A DNA stretch of 64,000 nt, taken from contig CAAEWE010000058.1 of the NCBI GenBank assembly GCA_900759665.1, positions 1 to 64,000 of the forward strand, in the 5' to 3' direction. Made by a program: the position numbers and the translations under genes. The notes below the pieces were generated by a model. That model saw only the letters and a program-made list of their open reading frames with translations. It had not been told where the DNA came from and made no database searches. Positions 1 to 7,339 of the stretch are shown piece after piece. This DNA comes from Lachnospiraceae bacterium. GTDB lineage: Bacteria > Bacillota > Clostridia > Lachnospirales > Lachnospiraceae. Numbering within the stretch: position 1 is the stretch's first letter; every line of letters starts with the position of its first letter.

Positions 1-189
1 GCGTTCATCGAACATCGAAACAGCAAAGCAATTAGACTTTTCGCAAGCCGTAAGTGACAAGACAATTTCCAGACCACAGTCCCGGGTATTCAAGTACTTA
101 AAAGGCAAAAATCATATTCAACACCTTGAAACATAAGAAACATTATGGGCGGATTAAGTTTTTTCGTGTGCGAAGTTTGAGTCTATAAA
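1..189. repeat. Right part of a palindromic repeat element (copy 1, cut by window edge)
   Basis: The end of this stretch (GTGTGCGAAGTTTGAG near 166-181) and the block CAAAAATCATATTCAACACC near 107-126 recur in the element at 11633-11991. This copy matches both the right arm of that element and the reverse complement of its left arm, so both share a long-inverted-repeat architecture. No transposase is seen, so it may be a non-autonomous element or a structured intergenic repeat. The left part lies outside the window. Confidence 0.6.
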
Positions 190-334
190 TTTTCGATTCC
201 TTGAATTTTTCTTTCAAACCACTTGATTATTTTGCATACTGTGTTAAACTACTTACCAGCACATATCAGAATATCCGGAACACAATATTTTATTCCAAAC
301 GAATATGTACAATAGAAAGACGAGGAATTTACCA

Positions 335-568
335 ATGATCAATCCAGCTATGATATTTCGTTTAAAAAGCTCATGGGAAAAATTTACGGCTTCCCATCCA
401 AAATTTCCAATGTTTTTACAAGCCGCTGTGAATAATAATGTTCTGAGAGAAGGAACGATTCTTGAGATCAATATTACTACACCGGAAGGACAGAATATCT
501 CTACCAATCTCAAGATCAACCCGGAAGATCTGGAACTGATCGAGGACTTAAAAAATATGACCAGATAA
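335..568 (+). CDS. Small conserved protein of unknown function (77 aa)
   Basis: The ATG at 335 is chosen over the one at 305 because GAGGAA sits 7 bases upstream of it. The product is soluble and has no signal peptide or membrane segment. An N-terminal helix-like part (FRLKSSWEKF) is followed by a strand-rich part with the segment GTILEINITTPEGQ and an acidic C-terminal helix (DLELIEDLK). I do not recognise the family. The gene is monocistronic, since a strong intrinsic terminator overlaps its stop codon. Clean start and stop signals suggest it is real. Confidence 0.7.
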   Translation: MINPAMIFRLKSSWEKFTASHPKFPMFLQAAVNNNVLREGTILEINITTPEGQNISTNLKINPEDLELIEDLKNMTR

Positions 569-588
569 TTGTCTGGTCATATTTTTTT
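553..588 (+). terminator. Intrinsic terminator of the small gene ending at 568
   Basis: A perfect 13-bp stem (553-565 with 572-584), a 6-base loop and a T-run to 588. It overlaps the last codons of the gene. Confidence 0.85.
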
Positions 589-825
589 ACTTTCTACTAC
601 AAGCCTTCATTTTCAGAAAATGTCGTGTGGAAAGCGGCATTTTTATGTCATTATGCTGAATTTCTCCCTATATTTTCGGCACAATGCAGAAATTTATTTT
701 ACCTCTCGACACTCTATTGTATGCATGCTACAATCTTAGAAAATCGTATACGATCTATTTTTCAAAATTTCTATTATTTTTTACCACAAAATCCAAAAGG
801 TATATCAACACAGTACACATGATCA

Positions 826-853
826 TTGTTTTTCGAAATGTATAGCATATAAT
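826..853 (+). promoter_or_regulatory. Putative sigma-A promoter of the Rpn-type remnant
   Basis: TTGTTT at 826-831 and a consensus TATAAT at 848-853 with a 16-bp spacer. Nothing else was found in the AT-rich gap 589-825. Confidence 0.4.
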
Positions 854-904
854 AAATTGAAAGCTTTCAAGGATATTATGCTGTTTCGAAAGAAAGGAGT
901 TTAC

Positions 905-1325
905 TTGGGAGCAAAAGACGATTCCTTAAAAAATGAAAGAACCATCTCCCAATATAAGTCGGGTAACGACCGGCTTCACGAGCAGGAAAGAGACATACTG
1001 AAATCATGGACAGATGGAAATATAAAAATTGCATTGATTGGCTTTGAGAATCAAACAAATCCAGACAAATATATGCCTGTACGCATTTTTAGTTATGAGG
1101 GGTGATAACCGCTACGAAAAAATATTAACATTTTCCAATGAGAAAGGACAGGTGAGGACTATGTGTGATGTTGCTCAAAGATTAGAGGATAAAGGTCGAA
1201 GCGAAGGGCGAATTGAGGGGCAAATCGAAGTTCTTGTTACTCTTGTAAAATCCGGTTCAATTACAGTCGATATGGCCGCCGGGATCCTCAAAATAACAAC
1301 CACCAAGTTTAAGAAATATTTATAG
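905..1325 (+). pseudogene. Degraded Rpn-family (PD-(D/E)XK) nuclease / putative transposase
   Basis: Two fragments in different frames belong to one family. The first (905-1105, TTG start after AGGAG at 895-899) contains ALIGFENQT and YMPVRIF, matching the hallmark I-E-N-Q-T and M-P-V-R segment of Rpn/transposase_31 nucleases. The second (about 1106-1325) has the typical C-terminal tail: MCDVAQRLEDKGR, a G-rich helix (EGRIEGQIE), and a closing helix-turn-helix-like part. Full members are about 280-320 aa, so the middle has been deleted and the frame shifted. Intact Rpn proteins are DNA nucleases linked to recombination and phage defence. This copy cannot be active. Confidence 0.7.
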
Positions 1326-1339
1326 CAACATGTATTTAT

Positions 1340-1377
1340 AAAAACAACCGCTGATCCGGATATGCCGAACCAGCGGT
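1340..1377 (-). terminator. Intrinsic terminator of the csrA-hag operon
   Basis: A 13-bp stem (1347-1377, with two G-T wobbles) and a 5-base loop, followed on the minus strand by TTGTTTT. A smaller hairpin (AGCAG/CTGCT, about 1413-1430) with a short T-run lies between it and the flagellin stop. Confidence 0.8.
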
Positions 1378-1455
1378 AAATCATCTGCAACTATTCAAAA
1401 TGCAACATTTGAAAAGCAGTTTTCCTGCTAAAAACCTACTCTCTCAATAATTAAA

Positions 1456-2760
1456 TTACTGGAGAAGAGAAAGAACTCCCTGATTTGCCTGATTAGCCTG
1501 TGCAAGCATAGACTGACCAGCCTGCTGAAGGATACTGTTCTTTGAATATGCCACCATCTCTTCAGCCATATCTGTATCACGGATACGAGACTCAGCGGAA
1601 GTGGTATTCTCAACAACATTATCCAGGTTAGCGATTGTATGCTCCAGACGGTTCTGTGTTGCACCAAGAGCGGAACGCTGTGAAGAAACCTCACTAATAG
1701 CCTTACCAATAATGTCAATGGCTGCTGTAGCAGAATCCTCAGATGTCATTCCTTTTCCTTTTAATACATCCACTCCAATCCCATTAGCAGACATAGCTTT
1801 AATCTCTACCTTAATCTTGTTGGCCTCATCTGATTCAGCTCCAACATGCAGATTGAATTCCAGAGGATTTGCCTTGGTAGTAGCTGTTACATTGACATAT
1901 TTGTCAATATAATCCTCACCTATTTCCTTTGCAGCACCAGTTTTATCTTTTTGATATAATTTTGTCGTATATTGTCCCGTTGTTGTATCAAATGCATTTT
2001 TTATATCTTCATCAGTTGCAATCTTTGTTAATGCCGCATCAGTATATACTCCTGTCGTTGCAAGCTCAAAGGTATCTTTTAAATTAGCCTCAGTTACGCG
2101 ACTACCTTGATCCTGCGCTCCTACTGCATCAGTAGGAGTTCCAGCTTTATTATACAATACCTTTCCTTCTTTATATTTAAGATTTCCAGCATCATCAACT
2201 TCCACATATTTATCAATGTCTGCTAATGTAATTTTTGACGTACTTCCCGGTGCAAACAAATCTGTTCCACCTGTTTTCAAAGATATTGTAGTACTTAACG
2301 GAGTCTTATACTTTGCTTCATATGTCGTTGTTTTAGACTCAGGATCTCCCTTTAACAGATACGTTTCATTAAACTTTGTAGTCTCTGCTACACGATCCAC
2401 CTCATCAACAAGCTTGTCAATCTCATCCTGTACTGCCTGACGATCATCTGCAGACATTGTTCCATTGGATGCCTGCACTGCCAGCTCATTCATTCTCTGA
2501 AGCATACTGTGTACTTCTGTCAGTGCGCCCTCGGCTGTCTGTACAGCAGAAATTCCATCCTCAGCGTTGGTTGATGCACGATCCAGACCACGAATCTGCT
2601 TTCTCATCTTCTCAGAAATAGAAAGACCTGCCGCGTCATCTGCCGCACGGTTGATCCGGTAACCGGAAGAAAGCTTCTCGGTTGATTTTGCAAGGGAACC
2701 GGTGGTCAGTCCCAGCATTCTGTTTGCATTCATTGCTGTAATGTTGTGTTGTACTATCAT
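1456..2760 (-). CDS. hag: Flagellin
   Basis: This is the structural subunit of the flagellar filament, exported by the flagellar type III system. The 434-aa product has the conserved N-terminal D0/D1 region (MIVQHNITAMNANRML, KLSSGYRINRAADDAAG and the TLR5-contact motif LQRMNELAVQ) and the matching C-terminal coil (NRLEHTIANLDN, ending SLLQ). These flank a Thr/Lys/Asp-rich variable surface domain of about 200 aa. The ATG at 2760 is used because GGAGG lies 8 bases upstream. The gene is transcribed behind csrA with a 69-base leader holding a CsrA-type hairpin, so post-transcriptional control by CsrA is likely. A terminator follows. No promoter fits between csrA and hag, so expression depends on the switch upstream of csrA. 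Confidence 0.97.
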   Translation of the reverse strand: MIVQHNITAMNANRMLGLTTGSLAKSTEKLSSGYRINRAADDAAGLSISEKMRKQIRGLDRASTNAEDGISAVQTAEGALTEVHSMLQRMNELAVQASNGTMSADDRQAVQDEIDKLVDEVDRVAETTKFNETYLLKGDPESKTTTYEAKYKTPLSTTISLKTGGTDLFAPGSTSKITLADIDKYVEVDDAGNLKYKEGKVLYNKAGTPTDAVGAQDQGSRVTEANLKDTFELATTGVYTDAALTKIATDEDIKNAFDTTTGQYTTKLYQKDKTGAAKEIGEDYIDKYVNVTATTKANPLEFNLHVGAESDEANKIKVEIKAMSANGIGVDVLKGKGMTSEDSATAAIDIIGKAISEVSSQRSALGATQNRLEHTIANLDNVVENTTSAESRIRDTDMAEEMVAYSKNSILQQAGQSMLAQANQANQGVLSLLQ

Positions 2761-2786
2761 AGTAATTACCTCCTTGTTTGAACACC

Positions 2787-2800
2787 GCACATCCGTGTGC
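2787..2800 (-). promoter_or_regulatory. CsrA-binding hairpin in the flagellin leader
   Basis: On the minus strand GCACACGGATGTGC folds as a 5-bp stem with CGGA in the loop. ACGGATGT matches the core of the CsrA site (GGA in a hairpin loop, GGATGT context). A second GGA lies in the Shine-Dalgarno sequence, AAGGAGG, about 15 bases downstream. This two-site arrangement is known from Bacillus hag. Confidence 0.75.
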
Positions 2801-2829
2801 CGTGTGTGTATAAATTGTCCCGCTTATGC

Positions 2830-3084
2830 CTATCCGGCATACTGGCGGGTGTTACGCTGTTTTGGTTTACGATATTTTTCCGGTGGATCCGGCTCTGCAT
2901 AGTAGCTGTTCTGCTCTGCCGCCTCCGGATGCATACGCTCATACACTTCACTCCGCATAATGTCTACATCCCGTGGTGCATCCACCATGATCTGCAGATG
3001 ATTTTTTGAGCCTCCCAGAAAGACAATCTTGATGTTGTCGCCAATCATCAGATATTCCTCCGGGCTTACTGTAAGTCTCAGCAT
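2830..3084 (-). CDS. csrA: Carbon storage regulator CsrA
   Basis: A small RNA-binding translational repressor. The 84-aa product has the beta-strand core MLRLTV, GDNIKIVFLGG, and the RNA-contacting APRDVDIMR segment, followed by a C-terminal extension of about 30 residues rich in charge and proline. In Bacillus, CsrA blocks flagellin translation and is antagonised by FliW, which binds near the CsrA C-terminus; no fliW is in this window. The start has GGAAGGAG upstream with a 9-base gap. The gene is co-oriented with hag 69 bases downstream. The region directly upstream is the invertible segment, so csrA and hag would be switched together. Confidence 0.95.
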   Translation of the reverse strand: MLRLTVSPEEYLMIGDNIKIVFLGGSKNHLQIMVDAPRDVDIMRSEVYERMHPEAAEQNSYYAEPDPPEKYRKPKQRNTRQYAG

Positions 3085-3161
3085 GGAAAACTTCTCCTTC
3101 CTATCTCTTTTTATCTGCGAAGTCTAAAAGGATTTCAGAAATGAAATAAAAAAAGATACAA

Positions 3162-3182
3162 TTTCTAACAAAATGTTGCATT
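3162..3182. repeat. Left 21-bp inverted repeat (IR-L) of the invertible segment
   Basis: The 21 bases from 3162 to 3182 (core CTAACAAAATGTTGCAT) are the exact reverse complement of 3934-3954. This half-site lies 78 bases upstream of the csrA start. Confidence 0.9.
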
Positions 3183-3187
3183 CAAGG

Positions 3188-3193
3188 TATAAT
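3188..3193 (+). promoter_or_regulatory. Putative -10 element for the recombinase gene
   Basis: TATAAT lies 53 bases upstream of the recombinase start. The matching -35 position falls inside IR-L (about 3165-3170) and is poor, so promoter strength is uncertain. Because IR-L and IR-R carry the same sequence, the promoter would be rebuilt after inversion. Confidence 0.45.
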
Positions 3194-3245
3194 GATGCTG
3201 TAAATTGATCAATAAGTTGTGCATTTTTGTACAGAAGGAGGACAC

Positions 3246-3815
3246 ATGGGAACTACAAATCCAATCAGGGGAAAACGGGAACTGGAAAAATTCAAGAATT
3301 ATTATTTAGAAAAGGAGAAGTACCGAAATTATCTGCTGATCATTATGGGATTAAATACGGCTCTGCGAATCAGCGATATATTAAAATTACGCTGGAATGA
3401 TGTATACGATTTTCAGAACAAACGATACCGATCACATATCTGTCTTGTGGAACAGAAAACAGGAAAAAAGACCATGATCGCCGTAAATCATTCCCTGCAT
3501 GAAGCACTGGTAATGTGCCGCAAGGATCAAAACGAAGAGGATTGCCTGTTTTGCACACATTCGGACCCATCACATGCCATCAGCCGTTATCAGGCCTACC
3601 GTATTATCCGCCGTGCCGCCGAAGAATGTGGACTGGAGGGACATATCAGTTGTCATTCCCTGCGCAAAACCTTCGGCTATCATGCCTGGAAACAGGGGGT
3701 TCCACCTGCAATGCTGATGAATATCTACAATCACTCCTCCTATCAGATTACAAAACGATATTTAGGAATTGAACAGGATGATATGGATTATGTCTTTCAG
3801 AAAATTGATCTGTAA
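3246..3815 (+). CDS. Short tyrosine recombinase (FimB/FimE/RecV-like size), likely DNA invertase
   Basis: The 189-aa product is essentially a bare catalytic domain of the tyrosine recombinase family. It lacks the N-terminal arm-binding and core-binding domains of phage integrases, as in FimB/FimE (about 200 aa). All catalytic residues are present: R41 (TALRISD), K71 (QKTGK), H137 and R140 (CHSLRKTF), H163 (NHSS) and the nucleophile Y172 (RYLGI). The ATG at 3246 is chosen because AGAAGGAGG precedes it; the ATG at 3219 has no ribosome site. The gene lies inside the 21-bp inverted repeats 3162-3182 and 3934-3954, so the most economical role is inverting its own segment. It could instead be a remnant of an integrative element, but no other such genes are nearby. 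Confidence 0.9.
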   Translation: MGTTNPIRGKRELEKFKNYYLEKEKYRNYLLIIMGLNTALRISDILKLRWNDVYDFQNKRYRSHICLVEQKTGKKTMIAVNHSLHEALVMCRKDQNEEDCLFCTHSDPSHAISRYQAYRIIRRAAEECGLEGHISCHSLRKTFGYHAWKQGVPPAMLMNIYNHSSYQITKRYLGIEQDDMDYVFQKIDL

Positions 3816-3891
3816 AGTACGCCGTCCGACACTTTATCGTTTGATATTGAAAAAATAGCAGATTGATTTCACAAAATTTTATAATAGGGGT

Positions 3892-3917
3892 TAAGATTCC
3901 TCATTTACTGTCGATAT
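3892..3917 (+). promoter_or_regulatory. Sigma-28 (sigma-D)-like flagellar promoter, facing away from csrA-hag
   Basis: TAAG at 3892-3895, a 14-base gap and GTCGATAT at 3910-3917, close to the sigma-D consensus TAAA-N15-GCCGATAT. The transcript would start near 3925, just inside IR-R. An overlapping TATAAT (3915-3920) with TTAAGA 18 bases upstream leaves a sigma-A promoter as an alternative. In either case it reads toward no gene in this orientation. Confidence 0.65.
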
Positions 3918-3930
3918 AATTTGTGTAAAC

Positions 3931-3968
3931 AAAAATGCAACATTTTGTTAGAAAGTGTTGCATTTTTT
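3931..3968 (+). terminator. Terminator-like hairpin built from IR-R and its outer flank
   Basis: A 12-bp stem pairs 3931-3942 (AAAAATGCAACA) with 3956-3967, with a 13-base loop and a T-rich 3' arm. It would stop transcription from the sigma-28-like promoter and from the recombinase gene in the present orientation. Half of the stem lies outside the invertible segment, so it exists only at this end. Confidence 0.65.
3934..3954. repeat. Right 21-bp inverted repeat (IR-R) of the invertible segment
   Basis: Exact reverse complement of 3162-3182 (core ATGCAACATTTTGTTAG). A partial 12-base match (AATGCAACATTT) also occurs near 1398-1410, downstream of flagellin. Confidence 0.9.
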
Positions 3969-4042
3969 GTATGTTATTATTCACATTTCAGAAACCAATA
4001 TATGGAAACAAAAACGGATGACTTCTTTCCGCATTTATCATT

Positions 4043-4086
4043 CAAAAAGAGCCATATAACAATGAACTCCACTGTTATATGGCTCT
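4043..4086 (-). terminator. Terminator of the secreted protein gene at 4142-4741
   Basis: A perfect 14-bp stem (4048-4061 with 4073-4086) followed on the minus strand by TTTTTG. Confidence 0.85.
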
Positions 4087-4141
4087 TCAAAATGTAGAAG
4101 TGCAATCAAAAATATCTACTTTAGATCCGAACTAAAATGTA

Positions 4142-4741
4142 TTATTTTAATCTACCGGAAATTGTAACAGAGATGCTCTTCTTAGGCATCTTCTTGCAGC
4201 TTGCTGCTTTGTACTTCTTCTGAGAATACTTATTCCAAGTATTAACAACCATTACCTGTGTGTTGCCGGACTTAACACCTGGATCCGGAGTAAGTGTAGG
4301 GTTCTTGATGGTCTTTACTGTAGAACCGTCAATCTTTAATGTTGCAGATGTTACTTTGAGTTTCTTCTTATCCTTACCTGCAAGGCTTGTATCAACATAA
4401 ATGCTGTTCCAGCCGCCATCCTTTGCGAAGGATTTCAGCTTTGCACCGGAAGCAGTTACTGTTACAGTAAATTTACCCTTCTTGATGGTTGCGTTTGAAA
4501 CCTTAACGCCCTTGATGGATGCTTTCTTGTTTCCATTCATAACACCCTTGCTGCGGTTTGAGTCGTCGTGGTTAGAAAGTACACCATTATAGCTCTTGCT
4601 TGCGAAGCAAAGATATGCAGTTGCGCTGGATGCAGCGTCAGCCTTCTTGGAAACCTGTGGTACAGCAACAATAGAAGAAGCTGCAACAGTTGCTGCTAAT
4701 GCAACGGAAAATACTCTTTTTGCTACATTTGATAATCTCAT
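4142..4741 (-). CDS. Secreted Lys/Ser-rich protein of unknown function
   Basis: A 199-aa protein with a classical signal peptide: a basic start (MRLSNVAKR), a hydrophobic core, and a probable cleavage after the Ala-Asp-Ala near residue 36. The mature part is rich in Lys, Ser, Thr and Val, strongly basic, and looks like a beta-sandwich with alternating Lys/Val strands (KVSNATIKKGKFTVTV). It has no catalytic motif, sortase signal or cell-wall repeat. GGAGG precedes the ATG and a terminator follows, so it is a monocistronic gene. Proteins with this composition are common in the secretomes of Lachnospiraceae, but I do not know a named family. Confidence 0.8.
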   Translation of the reverse strand: MRLSNVAKRVFSVALAATVAASSIVAVPQVSKKADAASSATAYLCFASKSYNGVLSNHDDSNRSKGVMNGNKKASIKGVKVSNATIKKGKFTVTVTASGAKLKSFAKDGGWNSIYVDTSLAGKDKKKLKVTSATLKIDGSTVKTIKNPTLTPDPGVKSGNTQVMVVNTWNKYSQKKYKAASCKKMPKKSISVTISGRLK

Positions 4742-4980
4742 AATATTGCCTCCTTAATAAGTATGTAAATTTGCAAATCCATAATAGCACACTCATATTT
4801 TCCTGTCAATAATTGCGAGTGCAAAATCCATGGAAAATAGCGGAAAAATCGGCATTAAACTATATTTTGTGCAGCGTTATTTTTCTATTTAAAATAGATT
4901 TATTCAATCAACATATCTGCCACTTTTGTGACATAAAAATGCCGGATTTCTGCCATATTTTCTTCACTGTTTGAACACAA

Positions 4981-5487
4981 TTACCGCGCTAGAAAATCTG
5001 TGATCTCCGCAATATATAAGGTATGATAATCTTTGTCTGCATACCATTTTTCATCAATCTCCGAATCAAGAAACTCCTCCGGCTTAAGTTCCGTAGCAGA
5101 CATGGCTCGGCAGATCAATATGAGATTCGCCTGATCCACATATGGAACACCATTCTGATAATTAATCTCTACGCCTGCTTCTTTAATCTTATCCTCTGTG
5201 CGTCCGGACACCGTTCCCAGATATTTGAGCATATTGCGATGCTTCTCTCCCAGAAATGACAAGGAAAAGGTTCCCTCTTTATCAATAAACTCTTTGGTAT
5301 AGCGGCTTTGACGAATTACAATAAAAGCAGCATTTTTCCCCCACATAACCCCCATGCCCCCCCAGGAAGCTGTCATGGTATTTACCTTCTCCTCATTTCC
5401 TGCTGTTACCAGCATCCATTCCTTTCCGATCTTATCAAATGGACTGCATTCCATCATATCGGCTGTAAATGACTGAAAACTATGCAT
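4981..5487 (-). CDS. Flavin reductase-like FMN-binding protein
   Basis: A 168-aa member of the flavin-reductase-like split-barrel family. The N-terminal part reads FDKIGKEWMLVTAG, then NTMTASWGGMGVMWGK, the usual T-A-S-W-G-G-x-G-x-x-W signature that contacts FMN. It is followed by an R-x-S-R-Y-T segment and FSLSFL. Such proteins bind FMN and reduce flavins or small oxidised substrates with NAD(P)H; the substrate cannot be told from sequence. I start at 5487 because GGAGG lies 6 bases upstream, rather than at the ATG at 5511. The gene stands alone, divergent from the PHP gene. About 240 bases between it and 4741 hold no recognisable feature. Confidence 0.85.
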   Translation of the reverse strand: MHSFQSFTADMMECSPFDKIGKEWMLVTAGNEEKVNTMTASWGGMGVMWGKNAAFIVIRQSRYTKEFIDKEGTFSLSFLGEKHRNMLKYLGTVSGRTEDKIKEAGVEINYQNGVPYVDQANLILICRAMSATELKPEEFLDSEIDEKWYADKDYHTLYIAEITDFLAR

Positions 5488-5664
5488 AATATTCCTCCAT
5501 TCTGCAGACACTCTGCGACTACATTTTATGATAATGTGCGGATTCCTTCTCCCGGATCTCCGCTTTATCTATAGTATATATTTTCCGCATATTTTTGACA
5601 AGCTCTCCATAAAATGATAGGATAACGCTGATAGACGAATTTCACAGAAATCGAGGTTTTTCTT

Positions 5665-6327
5665 ATGAAAATAGAGATGCATGCACATACCAGCGAGGCA
5701 AGTCCCTGCGCCAATGTTTCTGCCGGGCAGATTCCTGCTTTATATCAGCAGGCAGGCTATGATGCCATTGTGATCACAGATCACTACTGTAAATGGGCTC
5801 AGGAGCGAAGCGGAGCAGAAACAGCCGAGGCGTACGCACAATATTTCTTAAATGGATACCGGACTGCTAAGGCCGCCGGAGATAAAATCGGCTTCCCTGT
5901 TCTTCTGGGAGCAGAGGCGAATCTGCCGGGCAGTCCCAATGATTATCTGCTTTATGGCATTACCGAGAAGTTTATTCTGCAGCATCCGGATCTTCACGAA
6001 ATGACTCTGAAGGAGCTTTATGCACTTTGTCAGAAGGAACAGATTCTTCTTTTACAGGCACATCCTTACCGGACGTACTGTACTCCGGCTGATCCGGCTT
6101 ATCTGGATGGTGCTGAGAGCTACAACGGCAATCCCAGACATAATAATCAGAATAAACTTGCCGCAGAATGGACCAGAAAATATCATATGATCCAATCCTC
6201 CGGAAGTGATTTCCATGAACTGGAGGATGTGGCAAAGGGCGGCATTGAAACCTCCACACCTGTCACAGATACCCGCACACTTTATCAGGTACTGTGTTCC
6301 GGGAACCACAAGCTGCTTACCCCTTAA
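5665..6327 (+). CDS. PHP-domain metal-dependent phosphoesterase
   Basis: A 220-aa protein with PHP-domain metal-ligand motifs: HAHTS at residues 6-10, ITDHY, an EAN in the middle, QAHPYR and SGSDFHE near the C-terminus. PHP proteins hydrolyse phosphoester bonds (nucleotides, histidinol phosphate, DNA ends) using two or three metal ions. This one is a stand-alone domain, so its substrate is unknown. The start follows GAGG at a 10-base distance. It probably forms a two-gene unit with the YihY-family gene 41 bases downstream. Confidence 0.85.
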   Translation: MKIEMHAHTSEASPCANVSAGQIPALYQQAGYDAIVITDHYCKWAQERSGAETAEAYAQYFLNGYRTAKAAGDKIGFPVLLGAEANLPGSPNDYLLYGITEKFILQHPDLHEMTLKELYALCQKEQILLLQAHPYRTYCTPADPAYLDGAESYNGNPRHNNQNKLAAEWTRKYHMIQSSGSDFHELEDVAKGGIETSTPVTDTRTLYQVLCSGNHKLLTP

Positions 6328-6368
6328 GCTGTCCCATGTAATGAATCATCAGGAAATGAGGAAAAGAG

Positions 6369-7337
6369 ATGAAAAAAAATGAAAATCTGAATAAGGTGCG
6401 GGAAATGTTTCTCCGTTTAAAAAATCAATGGAATGAAGAACCGAAAGCAGTTCCTCAGGTTATTTACCGTAAAGGAAAGCTCCTTGGCTTTAATCTTCTG
6501 GATACAGCGGTATCCGCATATGCCGGTCAGGCTGCATTTATGATGATCCTGTCTTTTTTTCCATTCACTATGTTTATGCTGGTACTTCTCCAGCGTCTTC
6601 CATTGTCTCCCGGACTCCTTGTTGCTGCAGTGGAGGCATTTCTTCCGGAATCCTTCCGTGAATTTATGGCAGATATTATTAATGGCATCTATACAACGCA
6701 GACCTCATCTTTGCTGCCTGTGACCGTTATTGCCTCCTTATGGCTTGGATCAAAGTCTTTTCTTTCCATTATCTATGGACTGAATTCCGTGTATAAGATT
6801 CCGGAAACAAGAGGCTACTTTACCTTACGTCTCTGGGCAATGATCTACACTTTGCTTTTTGCTCTGCTGATCATTGCAAATCTGGTTCTTCTGGTTTTTG
6901 GTAATCAGCTTTTTCTGCGGATCACCAAAATCTTTCCATTGTTGACCCATATCCTGCTTCCCATTATCAGCTTTCGTTCCACCGCAGGTTTTTTCATTAT
7001 GCTCTTTTTCTTTACCGGTATGTATGTGCTGATCCCGAATCATAAGCTGCACGGCTATGTCTCAGACTATGTTCCTTCAGATGAGATTGCTGGAAGCACG
7101 ATCACACCAAACCGCGTTACTTTTATCAGCCAGTTGCCCGGTGCGATCACCGCTACCATCGGCTGGCTTGGTTTTTCTTATCTTTACTCCTTTTATGTGG
7201 ATCACATTAGTAATTATTCCTCCATCTACGGAGCCATGACCACCATCGCCCTGCTAATGGTATGGCTTTACGCCTGTATGTATATCCTCTTCTTTGGTGG
7301 CTGGTTAAATGAAATGGTTCGTCGTTTTTTCAACTGA
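6369..7337 (+). CDS. YihY/BrkB family integral membrane protein
   Basis: A 322-aa protein with about six hydrophobic segments. The family's landmarks are an N-terminal soluble helix, YAGQAAFMMILSFFPF (usually AAxxxFxxxLSxFPL), an IxxxLNxxY motif (IIYGLNSVYKI), and the C-terminal YGAMTTIALLMVWLYACMY segment. YihY/BrkB proteins sit in the cytoplasmic membrane. They were once called ribonuclease BN in error, and their transport role is unproven. GAGGAAAAGAG precedes the ATG. It is convergent with the SpoIID-like gene, with only two bases between the stops. Confidence 0.9.
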   Translation: MKKNENLNKVREMFLRLKNQWNEEPKAVPQVIYRKGKLLGFNLLDTAVSAYAGQAAFMMILSFFPFTMFMLVLLQRLPLSPGLLVAAVEAFLPESFREFMADIINGIYTTQTSSLLPVTVIASLWLGSKSFLSIIYGLNSVYKIPETRGYFTLRLWAMIYTLLFALLIIANLVLLVFGNQLFLRITKIFPLLTHILLPIISFRSTAGFFIMLFFFTGMYVLIPNHKLHGYVSDYVPSDEIAGSTITPNRVTFISQLPGAITATIGWLGFSYLYSFYVDHISNYSSIYGAMTTIALLMVWLYACMYILFFGGWLNEMVRRFFN

Positions 7338-7339
7338 TA

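Larger units (their letters stand above)
3162..3954. mobile_element. Putative invertible DNA segment controlling csrA-hag
   Basis: A 793-bp segment bounded by perfect 21-bp inverted repeats. It contains one gene, a FimB/FimE-sized tyrosine recombinase, with a TATAAT at its left end and a sigma-28-like promoter at its right end. As sequenced, the sigma-28-like promoter reads right, into a terminator formed by IR-R and the flank. Inversion would place it about 100 bases upstream of csrA, reading into csrA and hag. This organisation is seen directly. That it inverts, and that it controls motility, is inference. Confidence 0.8.
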
